From: Incurvaria masculella
Lineage: Eukaryota; Arthropoda; Insecta; Lepidoptera; Incurvariidae
Assembly: GCA_946894095.1 (NCBI GenBank)
Contig: OX335650.1
Span: forward strand, 6,076,001-6,140,000
DNA length: 64,000 nt
Reading direction: 5' to 3'
The notes beneath the pieces were generated by a model, which was not told the DNA's origin, did no database searches, and saw only the letters and a program-made list of their open reading frames with translations. Position numbers and translations under genes: made by a program. The first letter of the stretch is position 1. Every line of letters begins with the position of its first letter. This document shows, in pieces, positions 1-10,054 of this stretch.

Positions 1-2289
1 CGGCTCCATCGCGAACAGTGTGCCGTCGCGTCCGAAGCCCACCTGAAAGTGCGCGCCGGATAGCACCTTTAGCACGGGACAACCTACCATGCACATAAAT
101 AATTATTAATATGCAATGGCGACATATGTTTGGAAATCACGTAAAAGCTAGTAGCTTTTTCGTGAATTCATGAAAAACCGCTTGCACACGAAGGGTTCCG
201 TACCATCGTACAAGATTAAGCACAAAAAAGTAACGTTTTTTGTATGGGGCCCCCCTATAATTTTTATAACTTTTTTATTTTACCTATTTGTTATTATAGC
301 GGCAAAATAAATACACACTCTGTGAAAGTTTCAGCTGCCTACTTATTATGGTTGATGACGGACGGACGGACAATTAGTAAGAAGAATACTGCTTCATAAT
401 ATGTTTTTTTTTATTAATAGCATAGGCCAGGTCCCAAATGAGGTTTTCGAACTTTTAAAGGAGCTGCTAAAACCATAGCTCATACATTTTGAGCGGCTGG
501 TAGCCTAGTGGCGCGAGGACTTGCCTAGCATACCAGAGGTCTGGGTTCAAATCCTCAGCCCGTTCATGCACCACTTTCTTTCTCTTTCTGAGTTGGATAT
601 GTGCATTTCGTCACGAATGCGAGCTGCTCCATGGTTCGGAATCCATGTAAAACTGTAGGTCCCCTTCCCCTACTAGGTGGTAGGATTTAAGCTCGCCCGG
701 GTTGATCCCATCGCAATGGATGAAAAGTTGGTCGAGGCGGTAATGAAAAATTGTCCATGTTTTATATCCAGTTCGATGTAGCCGTGCTCAAAAAGGGAAG
801 GTCCTGGCATGGCACCTAGTTCCTTCGGGAATTTGGTGTATTGGGCTAATGTCATAAAGTGGTAGACAAGTTTAAATATCTAGGTCATATAATAACCGAT
901 AGATTAACTTGAATTGAATTGATTAAATTGAAAGACAACGTCGGGCTCTGTCGATTAAAAGCAATATGCTGGCGAGACGGTTTGTTCGGTGCTCCAAAGC
1001 TGTAAAAATTACTCTTTTTAAAGCGTACTGCCAACCGATGTACACAAGTCAGCTGTGGATTTATTACACTCAACGGGCTTACAACACAGTGCGTGTGCAA
1101 TATAATAATGCATTCAGATTTTTACTCAGTCTACCCAAATTCTGTAGCGCCGCAGGAATGTTTCCCAAGTCAAGGGTAGATGGCTTTCAGTTAATACTTC
1201 GTAAGCGTATTGCCTCATTCAGGAAGCACATTTTCATGTCGAAAAACTGTACAATAATTGCCGCATTGGAAGGTGGACTCGGAAAAATATTTGAGTATTG
1301 ATCTGGTGTCCATCGCTATATCCAAATTATCTGAAATATGATATAATCTGTATTTAAATGTGTTTGTTTGTTTGTTTGTTTTTTATTTCTTAGAGAGTTT
1401 TATAAAATGTTTGTTTTAGTTTTATAGTTTGTTAAAATATGGACTTTGTCTGCAATAAATATTAATTTTATTATTATTATAACGATAGTTTTGTGGTATT
1501 AGCCATTCATGTTAGGTTGCTTAAAAAAAATTTTTTTAAGGACCCCAGTTTGTACTTTGGGGGAAATAACTCGGCAGGGAGTGCAAACATGTTTTAAAAA
1601 AAACTAATCGGCCTCGTGAATCCTTACAGTGGTATTCACTGTTTCTTATGTAATTTAACTAGCTGCAATAAGCATTTCCCCTGACACACAACACAAACAT
1701 ACATTTCTCAAATTAACAAATTAACTCACCATCATTTTTCACCTAACTCCCCTTCCTACCTCCTCTTACACATCCACTCATATTGGCATGACTTTATTCA
1801 GCTTGCCATATAGTAAGTGTGCGTTCACCTTTTTTTTTAATAATTCTATGTCGAATGCCGCCTACTACTCAGAATTCAGTTCTTTTGTAGGCTGCAGTTA
1901 TTTTATTAACTTGTTCACCCACCACATCCAATACTTGTTATTGTTAAATGTCTAATCTTAAGTTAATAATGTTTCTAATCATGTAAATGTCTGTTTGTTT
2001 GATGAAATAAAATACTTACTTACTTACATACTTATAGTTTCTGATGAATACCATGAAAACACACTTAAAAATTCAGCTTTTATACCTTGGAAAAACCAAC
2101 TCAACCGCCAATCAAACAGTCTTACATTCAAGCCTGGGTGGAAGCGAAGAGTACGCTGAGTAGCGAGAATGGTCCCCGCGGTCACGTGGTGACCATCCTG
2201 CACGCGCCAGCCGCGATGCTTCGGCCGCACTTTGCAGCTCGTGTTCTTCGTGCTACCTCCTGTCTTCTTACTCGCGTAACGTACAAACT
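1..2289 (-). CDS. mRpL27: Mitochondrial ribosomal protein L27 (bL27m), 3' part, runs off left edge
   Basis: Structural protein of the large mitoribosomal subunit. Two exons are supported on the minus strand. The exon at 2126-2289 has the acceptor TTTACAG and the donor AAT|GTAAGA, and encodes the bL27 core: RYASKKTGGSTKN, then RPKHRGW, DGHHVTAGTI, ATQRTLRFHPGLN. The last visible exon, 1-42 (acceptor CTTTCAG), continues in phase 0 with VGFGRDGTLFAMEP, which fits the family segment after HPG-NV. The C-terminus lies outside the window. The intron between them is 2.08 kb and full of repeats. The exon at 2289 enters in phase 1, so a first exon must lie upstream; see the candidate at 4425-4443. Family assignment is firm from the ordered motifs. 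Confidence 0.9.
173..400 (+). repeat. Dispersed lepidopteran repeat (GAAGGGTTCCGTACCAT family), copy 1
   Basis: Contains the modules CACGAAGGGTTCCGTACCAT, a TATAGCGGCAAAATAAATAC block, CTCTGTGAAAGTTTCAGCTG and a GACGGACGGACGGAC run. The same modules occur in the same order at 36545-36800, 40712-40990, 44160-44375 and partly at 45235-45372. No coding capacity is seen. It sits in the mRpL27 intron. Confidence 0.7.
491..857 (+). mobile_element. tRNA-headed SINE
   Basis: The head has Pol III box-like parts: GGTAGCCTAGTGG (A box side) and GGGTTCAAATCC (B box). It is followed by a body with TTCGTCACGAATGCGAGCTG, ACTAGGTGGTAGG, GCCCGGGTTG, GAAGGTCCTGGCATGGCACC and GGGCTAATGTCAT. The same body recurs behind other heads elsewhere in the window (for example 14309 and 23953). 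Confidence 0.8.
858..1490 (+). mobile_element. Degenerate non-LTR retrotransposon 3' fragment
   Basis: Reads KFKYLGHIITD, then after stops and a frame change RQRRALSIKSNMLARRF, then an open stretch 966-1301 with LFKAYCQPMYTSQLW and YNNAFRFLLSLP. This is the usual region downstream of the reverse transcriptase domain in insect non-LTR elements. It ends in an ATT-rich tail near 1460-1485. It is 5' truncated and frameshifted, a dead copy. Confidence 0.75.
1491..2125. other. Intronic stretch without recognised feature
   Basis: AT-rich mRpL27 intron sequence between a dead LINE fragment and the exon at 2126. I see no exon, RNA gene or clear repeat here. Confidence 0.5.
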
Positions 2290-2439
2290 CTGTAAACAGT
2301 TAGATTTAGTTGGACTGAGTAACAAACCTGTTTTCAATACTGGGATTAATTACACTGGCGTCTTCGTAGGGAGCGGGTGCCGAGGCCTCAGTAACGCGAC
2401 GACTCCCCAAATATCCCCTGTGTCACTGGGCGACAACGC

Positions 2440-2640
2440 CCATGGGATTTAGAACTTTCAGAGGGACTGCGAAAACCATGCCAGCCGGCCAGGCGCTTCT
2501 TTGACACCATGTTTGAAGGACCCTTTGAAGTACTCGGCGGCGCCTGTGGTCCGCGGCCGGGTCGGGAGGACTGGAGGAAAATTGGAGAGGCGTGTGTCCA
2601 GCAGTGGACGCGAACACGCTGACTGACTGGGCAATTGACA
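2440..2640 (+). mobile_element. RTE-type endonuclease/RT C-terminal remnant
   Basis: The stretch around 2555-2625 reads EDWRKIGEACVQQWTRTR, the familiar C-terminal tail of RTE-like element proteins. The same tail is at 55228-55410. The part at 2455-2520 (minus-oriented GGCTGGCATGGTTTTCGCAG) also recurs at 33440-33530 and 59700-59860. Confidence 0.6.
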
Positions 2641-2939
2641 CTTAATTTAAGTATAGACCTCATTAAAAAAGGAATTCAGGCCAAACACATCTAAATTTTT
2701 TAGATCACTTATTGTGTTTCATCCCAACGTTTAGGTTAGTTTTTGGTTTGCAAAAAATCAATAATAGCGAAACTGCAAAAACATTTGAAATGGACAATTC
2801 CTTCATAGAGAACCCACTCCTGGAACCTGAAGCTGTCACCACATTTTACGACATCAATAGCTAATCCTCTTTAGTATGCACCAAGCACCTTTATTAGTAC
2901 CTTACCTAACCTATCCATATCCACAAATTCAACATGCAT

Positions 2940-3210
2940 CCTTCTCGAAATTTTCGAATAAAAAAAATAGGACATAGGCTGCTAACATCATACAACGTTG
3001 GAACAAGCTACCACAAGAAGTAATAAGTGCTGTATCAGTTAACAGTTTTAAAAATCAACTTGACAAACATTTGAACAAAAATAAAACTAATAAGTATACC
3101 TAACAAAAACAAAAAAAATATAAAAAGATATTTAAAAAGTGCACTCAACACGTGAAGTACACGCATCAGCTTGAAGCTGCTAGTGTATATAAATAAATAA
3201 GAATAATAAT
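2940..3210 (+). mobile_element. CR1/L2-like non-LTR C-terminal fragment
   Basis: Plus-strand reading contains WNKLPQEVISAVSVNSFK followed by LDKHLNK and a stop, the typical end of CR1/L2/Jockey-related pol proteins. An AATAA-rich 3' end follows (3190-3210). Only the extreme 3' end is kept. Confidence 0.65.
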
Positions 3211-3560
3211 AAGGAATGTGACATGTATGTATAGACCGTGAAGCAAGGACACATTAATTGAAGAAAGAGCCCAGTAAAAAGAACTACTTTACGAATATAC
3301 TGCAAGGCTGGACCCGAACCAGCAAAACATACCATTCGCGGGTATTGCGTCTACCAATTTCGCCACCGGCTGTATACCCATAATTTGGAATTCTCCTCAG
3401 TCCCTCTTCCCGTAATGAATGCCTCCTACTAACACAGTGTTTAAGATTATACCTACATACATTGATTTAACGCTTCATCTGCGTTGCGGACAGTGACTGC
3501 AAAGATTGAACAATCAATGTCTTCACGGTCGATTATATATACATACATGTCACATTCCTT
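3211..3560. mobile_element. TIR-flanked element carrying a tRNA-Leu-like sequence
   Basis: A 23-bp sequence at 3211-3233 (starting AAGGAATGTGACATGTATGT) returns as its exact reverse complement at 3538-3560. Inside, on the minus strand around 3305-3375, is a tRNA-like stretch with GGTGGCGAAATTGGTAGACG (A box region) and GCTGGTTCGGGTCCAGCC (T arm and B box). A related internal part without these ends is at 57768-57914. Confidence 0.65.
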
Positions 3561-3649
3561 GGAATAAGCGAGGTACCTGCTTAGTACGAAAAAGTATATT
3601 TACTTAATAATAATAACGTACAAAACTCGCTAAATACTTCCTATTTTCG

Positions 3650-3790
3650 CTGTAACTATGACATTTCTACCCAGCGCCACCTTCTGTAACTGCCAGAACT
3701 AGTTACAACATTATTATACTTAGTTTAATTCCAAATTTTACCAAGGCAGCCATGATGAGAACGTTACATTTTATCTATAAATTAAGTAGG
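3650..3790. repeat. Dispersed repeat shared with 42090-42235
   Basis: CAGCGCCACCTTCTGTAACT, TGCCAGAACTAGTTACA and CTTAGTTTAATTCCAAATTT are matched with few changes near 42110-42195. Its class is not recognised. The rest of 3561-4420 shows nothing I can name. Confidence 0.55.
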
Positions 3791-4424
3791 TAATTAAGAC
3801 GCACACTGCTGGAGAGAGCTTTATTTGTATTTCGTTTCTACGACCAAATCTCTCAGTTTGAAAAGTTGTCGCGGAAGCGAGATATAAGACTTATTATTAA
3901 ATTAGTAAAGCCTGACTAACGACGCGATGTAACGGCCGGAATGATGACAGGAATGCCGCTCTTCTTTTTCATGAAGAAATATGCAAGCAAAGAGAGATAC
4001 AGGTAGCGGTGTTATTATTTGGACCTTAAAGTAATTTGGATTGACGCGAGTGAGAGCACTATGACTAAAATTGATGGAATGGACTGAAGCCTCATGAAGA
4101 TCATCGACAGCTGCCTGCGTACCCCAATCACCGGTACCCTCGCCCTTAGAACAACATTTTAACAGATTTCGTTAGGCAGCGCCTACTTTAATGTTTGATC
4201 TGGAAGCCTCTGATCTCGTTGGCACAGCCGCAGATATCTGTTCCCGTCTTCACTTTTCAAATTTCCAAATAGTAACCCTAGCGACAAGGCGCTCATAGTT
4301 GATACATAGATAAGAGCTACCATTCACAGCCTCTCCGTTATCAAGTGGGCTGTCCTGATTGTAATAACACAATGACACTAGCCTTTAAGGATTCCGCTGT
4401 CTGATCTTTCTAGTTGTAATATAC

Positions 4425-4443
4425 TGCGTAAAGCTGCAGCCAT
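4425..4443 (-). CDS. mRpL27: Candidate first coding exon of mRpL27
   Basis: On the minus strand an ATG in good context (GGCGATGG) opens MAAALR and reaches a possible donor A|GTATAT in phase 1, the phase needed by the exon at 2289 (A plus AG gives Lys, then FVRYASKK). A pyrimidine-rich stretch lies just upstream of the ATG, as is common in ribosomal protein mRNAs. It is very short and the donor is only fair, so this is a hypothesis. If right, the retrotransposon 3' end lies about 120 bp upstream of the start codon. Confidence 0.35.
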
Positions 4444-4647
4444 CGCCAGTAAGACCGAAAGAGGGGTAGAAAATCAAACTGCGGACCGAGTGAGCTGTGC
4501 GCGTGAGCGATTACAGAAAAATAACAAATATAACCTCAAACAAGAGCCAAAGAATAGCATAATTTTTTTTTGTTAATTCTTCCCTTAGGAAAGGCGAAGG
4601 ACTTAACCATACTGCCATGTCATTAGTGTTTTTCGATTTGTTTTGTT

Positions 4648-7600
4648 TTAAATATTCTTCACAGTTGATAATATAAATGAATATAGAACTTCATAAGTAT
4701 CTATATTTTTTAAAATATTTTGTAGGGAGCTGGGAATTTTGCTTGCTTCCTTGTAAATGTTTAGAAATTTGTCTATCATAATAAATCTTTCAATATTGAA
4801 CGCAGGACATTCAAGGAATATGTGGTCCAAAATTTGCTCTACATTTGTGCAGTATTGACACTGGGGGGAGTCAATCAAATTCATTCTGAATAGGTGGGCG
4901 TTGAAGGTACAGTGGCCTAGTCGAAGTCTACAAAGCGAGGTGTAAAAGTGTCTGCTCTTCGCTGTTCTATTTTTGTCGAACCAAGATATGTTTTTCAAAC
5001 GTTCTTGAATTCCGCAGAACCATCTGCCCTTTTGTTGTGCTGAATCTATCCATGACTGAGACCATTCTTCGGATAATTTCTGTTTTATTATGGCATGTAT
5101 GTCAGAGTGTGGTATAGCAACACTAGAAACTTCGCTGTCAGCTGTCAATATGGACTTGGCCACAAAGTCGCAATCTTCGTTTCCTTGAACACCGCAGTGA
5201 GCCCGGCACCATAGAAATATAACAGTTATGCCGTTCTTGTTCAAATTCAGAACTTTTTCTCTAATGGTGTGAATGATGTGGATGGTTTTGGCGCTTAACT
5301 TTGGATTTGCCATGGCTTTTAAAACGCTCATGCTGTCACTCACAATAACCCACTTTTTTTGGTCTGGTTCTTGAACTTGTATATAACTTAGTGCTTCGTG
5401 TATAGCCAGTGCTTCAGCTGTATATATGGAAGCTGTGCCATGTATTTTATACCCAAAACCAAATTTGATTCTCTTGTCATATATTGCAATAGATACCTGT
5501 TCTCCATCTTTAGAACCGTCTGTGTAAATTTGTAAATACTCATTGTAGCCTTCTAATTTTCCATATATTTCTTCTTTTGTCGACAGTTCGGGATCAATAT
5601 CGACTGGAATCTCAAGGAATTTGCTCTCATATGGGCCTTCGTAGCAGGGTAATCTTTGAGATGTATGTATTATATTATTTTCAGCATATTCAATTATGTT
5701 TGTGAAATTATTGCAAATATAGGGATTGTCATTGTTCTGTGGTGTTATCTTTATTTTAGCGTGTAGATGATTTGGTAAACGCGACAAACCCAATATAAAT
5801 CGAGCTCTTAGATATTGAAAACGAAGTTTGAGTGGAACAATATTGCACTCTACTTGTAGTGAATTTATTGGTGTTGTTTTCATACCACCCGTTATCAAAC
5901 GGAGATGTTTATTTTGAATTTTTTCAAGTTTTCCTACTAGCTTATCGCTATGACCATAACAAAGAAATCCATATTCAAAGTGACTTCTCACTAAAGATTT
6001 ATAGAGCATTTTAATAATTTTTGGATCTGCACCCCATGTTGTCTTTGTCAAAGACTGCAAAATATTAGTCACTTTGCTAGCTTTATCTAAAATCTTGTCA
6101 ACATATTCATTCCAAGAAAGATTACGGGTAAAAAGAATACCTAAAAAATAGACACGGTCACACACAGGAAGTTCTCGGCCGTCATATGTTATAAGTACTG
6201 AATTTTTTATTTTGTTTCTGCTAAAAACTAAGACCTTGCTTTTTTCTGGACTAATTTCCAGGCCGAGGTTATTAAAATAGTTAGAAAGTTTGTTAAGGGA
6301 CTCATTTAAAGTCGTAACTACGTGGTTAATGTCACAACCTGAATAGTAAATGGCTAAGTCATCAGCAAATTGAAGATTTGATACCTGATTCAGAATCAAA
6401 TTTAGTTTGTGAATAAATAGACAAAATATTAATGGACTGAGTATGCTGCCCTGGCAAACGCCTTTGTATGAGTATCGAGGACCATGTAGAGTATTGTTAA
6501 GTTTAGCGAAAACTTCTCTACCATTCAGAAAATTAAACATCCAACTCACTAGTTTTGATGGAATACCAAGATTATTTAAAATGCTTACAAGTTTATGATG
6601 ATTAACATTGTTAAAGGCACCAATTATATCAACAAATACACAGATGAGTATTTTATTATTTTTAATTGAAGTTGATGCATCTAAATGTAGATGACAATAG
6701 CTCTCGCGGCTTGATTTTCCCCTTCTGAAACCAAATTGGTTACTGGGTAAAATGTTGTTTTTTTCTATATAGAATTCAAGTCGTTGCTTAAGTAACTGTT
6801 CGAACACCTTTCCTAAACAGGAAGTTAACGCTATGGGTCTATATGAGTTAGGATCCCCTGCTTTTTTAAATTGTTTTAAAATAGGTACCAGGCAATCTGT
6901 TTTCCACTGACTCGGGATTACAGAATACATCCAAAGGAGATTTAAAATTTTTAAAAGATTTTTTAAAGAATATGGACTGAGATTTTTTAGTAAGCTGTAA
7001 GAAATTGAATCTAAGCCACATGCTGTGTCCCGTCTTGAACTGATAGCTGACTTTAGTTCTTGCAATGTAAAGTTTTCTATTAAAAACGTATTACTATGTG
7101 TTACAGGCACAACGCTGATTATGTCAGCGGGTTCCTGTTGGACAGTGGATGGAGTAAACTTATTGAGAAAATCTGTTATCCATGAATCATTCAGAAACTT
7201 AGTATATTTGAATGTTTTATTAAATTTACGCATCATATTCCAAATGTTAGTGATAGGTGTGTTTCGACTTATGGATTCGCAATATTTTTGCCATTCTAGT
7301 TGTCTCTGAGTTTTAAGAGTGATTTTTTTTTCAGCTTGAGTTTTTTTGAAAAGTATGAGGTCATCAAGGGAATATGTCTGTTTAAACTTTTGATAAGCTT
7401 TTCTGCACCTTTCGACGGCTTCAGCACATGCATGGTTCCACCACGGTAGAGGAGTAAAGGGTTTATGATTGCTGGATAGTTTATTAGATTCAGGTGATTG
7501 TATGTTATTGGTACTCGACTTATGTGCAGCTGCCAGAAGGAGTTCTGTAAAGTCATTGTACATTTTTTTTAAATTGCCTTCATTCAGTGTAGTTGGTATA

Positions 7601-7857
7601 TTAAACACATTATGAAGTTGAGTTTCAACTCGCTTTGAGTAGATTTGCCAATTATTTTTTTTTAAATTTATTTTATTAATTTTTTTTGGTATTTCTTGGT
7701 TTGTGCAGTAATTCGTGATAAGTAATGTAGTTTTGATTGGTAAGTGATAACTTCCTAATGAATCATCTTGGACATCCCATTCGCATGATAGTGCTAATGA
7801 AGGTGAGACTATGGTGAGATCCAATGCGTGGTGACCCCACAGTAGTGGGGTCACCAT
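4648..7857 (-). CDS. Retrotransposon ORF2, reverse transcriptase and RNase H part
   Basis: A 1069-codon open stretch. RT motifs in order: YRPIALTSCLGKVFEQLL, CVFVDIIGAFNNVNHHK (motif A Asp), GVCQGSILSPLIF (Cys where Pro is usual) and NLQFADDLAIYYSG (motif C). A C-terminal RNase H domain follows with YTDGSKDG, YTAEALAIHEAL, VSDSMSVL and AHCGVQGNEDCDFVAK, so the D-E-D-D set is present. A Cys/His cluster near the end (CQYC...H...C) resembles the CCHC tail of related elements. The upstream boundary is artificial, since the endonuclease is in another frame. Confidence 0.9.
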   Translation of the reverse strand: MVTPLLWGHHALDLTIVSPSLALSCEWDVQDDSLGSYHLPIKTTLLITNYCTNQEIPKKINKINLKKNNWQIYSKRVETQLHNVFNIPTTLNEGNLKKMYNDFTELLLAAAHKSSTNNIQSPESNKLSSNHKPFTPLPWWNHACAEAVERCRKAYQKFKQTYSLDDLILFKKTQAEKKITLKTQRQLEWQKYCESISRNTPITNIWNMMRKFNKTFKYTKFLNDSWITDFLNKFTPSTVQQEPADIISVVPVTHSNTFLIENFTLQELKSAISSRRDTACGLDSISYSLLKNLSPYSLKNLLKILNLLWMYSVIPSQWKTDCLVPILKQFKKAGDPNSYRPIALTSCLGKVFEQLLKQRLEFYIEKNNILPSNQFGFRRGKSSRESYCHLHLDASTSIKNNKILICVFVDIIGAFNNVNHHKLVSILNNLGIPSKLVSWMFNFLNGREVFAKLNNTLHGPRYSYKGVCQGSILSPLIFCLFIHKLNLILNQVSNLQFADDLAIYYSGCDINHVVTTLNESLNKLSNYFNNLGLEISPEKSKVLVFSRNKIKNSVLITYDGRELPVCDRVYFLGILFTRNLSWNEYVDKILDKASKVTNILQSLTKTTWGADPKIIKMLYKSLVRSHFEYGFLCYGHSDKLVGKLEKIQNKHLRLITGGMKTTPINSLQVECNIVPLKLRFQYLRARFILGLSRLPNHLHAKIKITPQNNDNPYICNNFTNIIEYAENNIIHTSQRLPCYEGPYESKFLEIPVDIDPELSTKEEIYGKLEGYNEYLQIYTDGSKDGEQVSIAIYDKRIKFGFGYKIHGTASIYTAEALAIHEALSYIQVQEPDQKKWVIVSDSMSVLKAMANPKLSAKTIHIIHTIREKVLNLNKNGITVIFLWCRAHCGVQGNEDCDFVAKSILTADSEVSSVAIPHSDIHAIIKQKLSEEWSQSWIDSAQQKGRWFCGIQERLKNISWFDKNRTAKSRHFYTSLCRLRLGHCTFNAHLFRMNLIDSPQCQYCTNVEQILDHIFLECPAFNIERFIMIDKFLNIYKEASKIPSSLQNILKNIDTYEVLYSFILSTVKNI

Positions 7858-8293
7858 TATTCAACAAGATAAGCGTATGATCATCAATTACTTCTTTTAT
7901 AATTTTCCCTCTAGCATTCGTCGAGGAACATCCCCATTGGGTGTGGTATGCGTTAAAGTCACCTGCCAAAATCATAGGTTCTGGAATACTTTTAATAAAA
8001 TTTTCAAATTTAGATTTAGTAAGACTTGGGATACAGTTGCCTGGGCTGTAGAAACTAACGATACTAATGTTTTTGTTATAACACTGTATTTGTATAGCAA
8101 TGTTTTGTAATGAGTCATCGCTGTATGTTTGAAGATTATCGTATATTATGGACTTATGTATTAGTATGGCTACCCTATTATGACTATTGCCTGTGTCTAA
8201 TCTTTCTATGTTATAATGCTTAAGACTGAATGTTTGAGAGTTTTTTAACCATGTTTCACATATTATCCCTACATGTATATTGTGAGTGTGCAA
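7763..8293 (-). CDS. Retrotransposon ORF2, endonuclease part (frameshifted)
   Basis: A 176-codon open stretch of an APE-type endonuclease domain: IICETWL, VSFYSPG and LAGDFNAYHTQWGC, matching the family's catalytic Glu and Asp/Asn blocks. The first open codon is TTG, and the N-terminal QWN block is absent. After LLNNGDPTTVGSP the frame is lost, while the following element sequence (ALDLTIVSPSL) lies in the next frame. An indel near 7820-7840 therefore breaks ORF2, and this copy cannot make a whole protein. Confidence 0.85.
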   Translation of the reverse strand: MHTHNIHVGIICETWLKNSQTFSLKHYNIERLDTGNSHNRVAILIHKSIIYDNLQTYSDDSLQNIAIQIQCYNKNISIVSFYSPGNCIPSLTKSKFENFIKSIPEPMILAGDFNAYHTQWGCSSTNARGKIIKEVIDDHTLILLNNGDPTTVGSPRIGSHHSLTFISTIMRMGCPR

Positions 8294-9470
8294 GAATTGT
8301 ATTATTTGACTGAGCTAAAGTTTTTTTGAGAATATCTTTGATTGATTTTGCGTTAATTGTTGCATTCTCTTTGTTTTGTGAGATAATTGTGACAATTGTC
8401 TGCACCAATAAATTCAATACATCGTCGGAGTTCAATAAATGTGTAATGTCATATGTAGTCTTCATTGGTATATTATTTGTCGTATTTTTAGTAAATTTTT
8501 TTGGATAAGTTTCTTTAGCAGTACCCGGTAGAACCGGAAAAGATTTTTCATTAAATATATCAGCAAATGACAATGTTCTGACTTTTCTTTTATTTTCTTC
8601 AATATGCTGTCTTTTCACTGGACAAGCCGATGAGATGGCTATATGATTACCCTGGCAGTGGATGCATTTGGCCTCATTAGTATTTTTTTGGCATTCTTTA
8701 AAAGTGTGGGCCTCGCCACAAATAGAGCAGCGCACTTTATTTTTACAAAATTTGGCCATGTGTCCGAATCTTAAGCATGAGTAACACTGTTTTACTGGTT
8801 GAATATATTGTTGGACTCTGAAGCTCCAAAGATTCAAGTCTACAGAATGTGGGAGTGAGCCAGTAAAGGTAATTATGACGGTTTTTGTTGGAGAGAGAGT
8901 GAATCCAGAATCTGTATTTATTTTACGCATGATGCGCCTGATTGATATCACTTTTGCAGATGAAACAATAGTTTCGAATATTTTTTTGTTCCCAATATTT
9001 CCTGGAACATTCGTAATCACTCCGGTTTTTTCAATTTTACCTGCTGGTATAGAACATTGAATATTATAGTGTTCTGCGAATCTAGTGTCGTTAAGCATTG
9101 TGTTAGCAAAGCTTGGCGTCTCAAAGATGACACCGATCTTGTAACGATTTATACGTTGAAACCTCTTTATGCCTTTTATGTTCCTTTTGAAGATGTTGGA
9201 TAGATACATTATGTCCCGGTCACCAATAGGTCTGTCATTTTGTGTCGACTCAACAAATACAATAAATTCAGCTTCTGGTGAGTTTTCGCTGTATTGCCCT
9301 TTATAACTTGAATCTCGGTATGGTTGGTACTTATCTGCAGATAGGACCGTTTCTTGGTCGCTATCGAAGCCTCCTCCACCTTCAGCAGACTCCGAGGATG
9401 AATCATCTTGTTGGTTCTTTGAACAAACATTCTCGTCTTTTTTCTTACGTTTCTTGCTCCCTCCCCCCAT
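8256..9470 (-). CDS. Retrotransposon ORF1 (Gag-like, three zinc knuckles)
   Basis: A 404-aa RNA-binding Gag-like protein, starting at ATG 9470 after about 100 bp of 5' UTR. The N-terminus is a charged, low-complexity segment (KKRKKKDE). In the second half are three knuckles: CYSCLRFGHMAKFC (CX2CX4HX4C), CSICGEAHTFKEC and CIHCQGNHIAISSAC, the usual nucleic-acid binding array of these elements. It ends 38 bp inside the apparent start of ORF2. The C-terminal part may contain sequence that belonged to the start of ORF2, because the usual N-terminal QWN box is missing from ORF2 and a run of seven A lies in the overlap near 8320. Confidence 0.9.
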   Translation of the reverse strand: MGGGSKKRKKKDENVCSKNQQDDSSSESAEGGGGFDSDQETVLSADKYQPYRDSSYKGQYSENSPEAEFIVFVESTQNDRPIGDRDIMYLSNIFKRNIKGIKRFQRINRYKIGVIFETPSFANTMLNDTRFAEHYNIQCSIPAGKIEKTGVITNVPGNIGNKKIFETIVSSAKVISIRRIMRKINTDSGFTLSPTKTVIITFTGSLPHSVDLNLWSFRVQQYIQPVKQCYSCLRFGHMAKFCKNKVRCSICGEAHTFKECQKNTNEAKCIHCQGNHIAISSACPVKRQHIEENKRKVRTLSFADIFNEKSFPVLPGTAKETYPKKFTKNTTNNIPMKTTYDITHLLNSDDVLNLLVQTIVTIISQNKENATINAKSIKDILKKTLAQSNNTILAHSQYTCRDNM

Positions 9471-9689
9471 GATAAGAGCTTATGTTTTCCTTCAAACTAA
9501 AACAAAGAATAAATCGACGAGAGAAAAAATATCGACCGCCTTTTTCAAATTCCCGCCAAAAAGTCCGAATAGCATAAATAAAACAGAATCACAGACTATA
9601 TGGAATAAATACACAGAATAAATTATAATTTTAAGTGAAATATGCATACTATACACATCTTGAAATGTATTCACCATCGCCGGTGATTC

Positions 9690-10042
9690 ACAATCAGCAT
9701 ATCTACTCAAGAAAGTGAAAGCGAGAATTTCTCGTGTTCGCCTCTGTCCAACTCTATGTAGAAAAATAAGTGGGCATCTTTTAAATAAATATAGTTTGAC
9801 AGCAGCGAACACGAGAACTACTTGCTTTCACTTTCATGAGTAGGAAAGCGAAAACGAGTAAGTCACAGGTAAAAGTGAGATACTTTCGCCGACGTCATCA
9901 AACATAAAATGTTAAGTTGTGTCATTGCACTCTAATTAGAATAATTAGAAAGGGACCACACAAGGGTGACTCGTAGATGTCATTTCATGAATGCGAAAGC
10001 GCGAATCACCAGTGACACACAGGTGAGAAGCTCATGAGTAGC
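9690..10042. repeat. GAAAGCG-rich dispersed MITE-like repeat
   Basis: Contains CTCTAATTAGAATAATTAGA, CTTTCACTTTCATGAGTAG and CTCATGAGTAG. An inverted-orientation relative lies at 19712-19925 (CTAATTATTCTAATTAGAG core) and a looser one at 28440-28667. It is probably two adjoining copies. No protein is encoded. Confidence 0.6.
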
Positions 10043-10054
10043 CCCCTTCCCGGA

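Larger units (their letters stand above)
4552..9577 (-). mobile_element. Full-length non-LTR retrotransposon (two ORFs, EN-RT-RNaseH)
   Basis: The 11-bp sequence GAATAGCATAA is found at 4552-4562 and again at 9567-9577, a target-site duplication bounding about 5.0 kb. Next to the left copy is a T run (poly(A) tail on the minus strand), as expected for target-primed insertion of a minus-strand element. It carries ORF1 with zinc knuckles and an ORF2 split by a frameshift, with endonuclease, reverse transcriptase and RNase H. RNase H plus CCHC ORF1 points to the I-superfamily; the exact clade is not resolved. The intact TSD and long ORFs suggest recent insertion. Confidence 0.9.

Noticed and set aside
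2087..2452. 121-codon plus-strand ORF
   Set aside because: Antisense shadow of the mRpL27 exon at 2126-2289.
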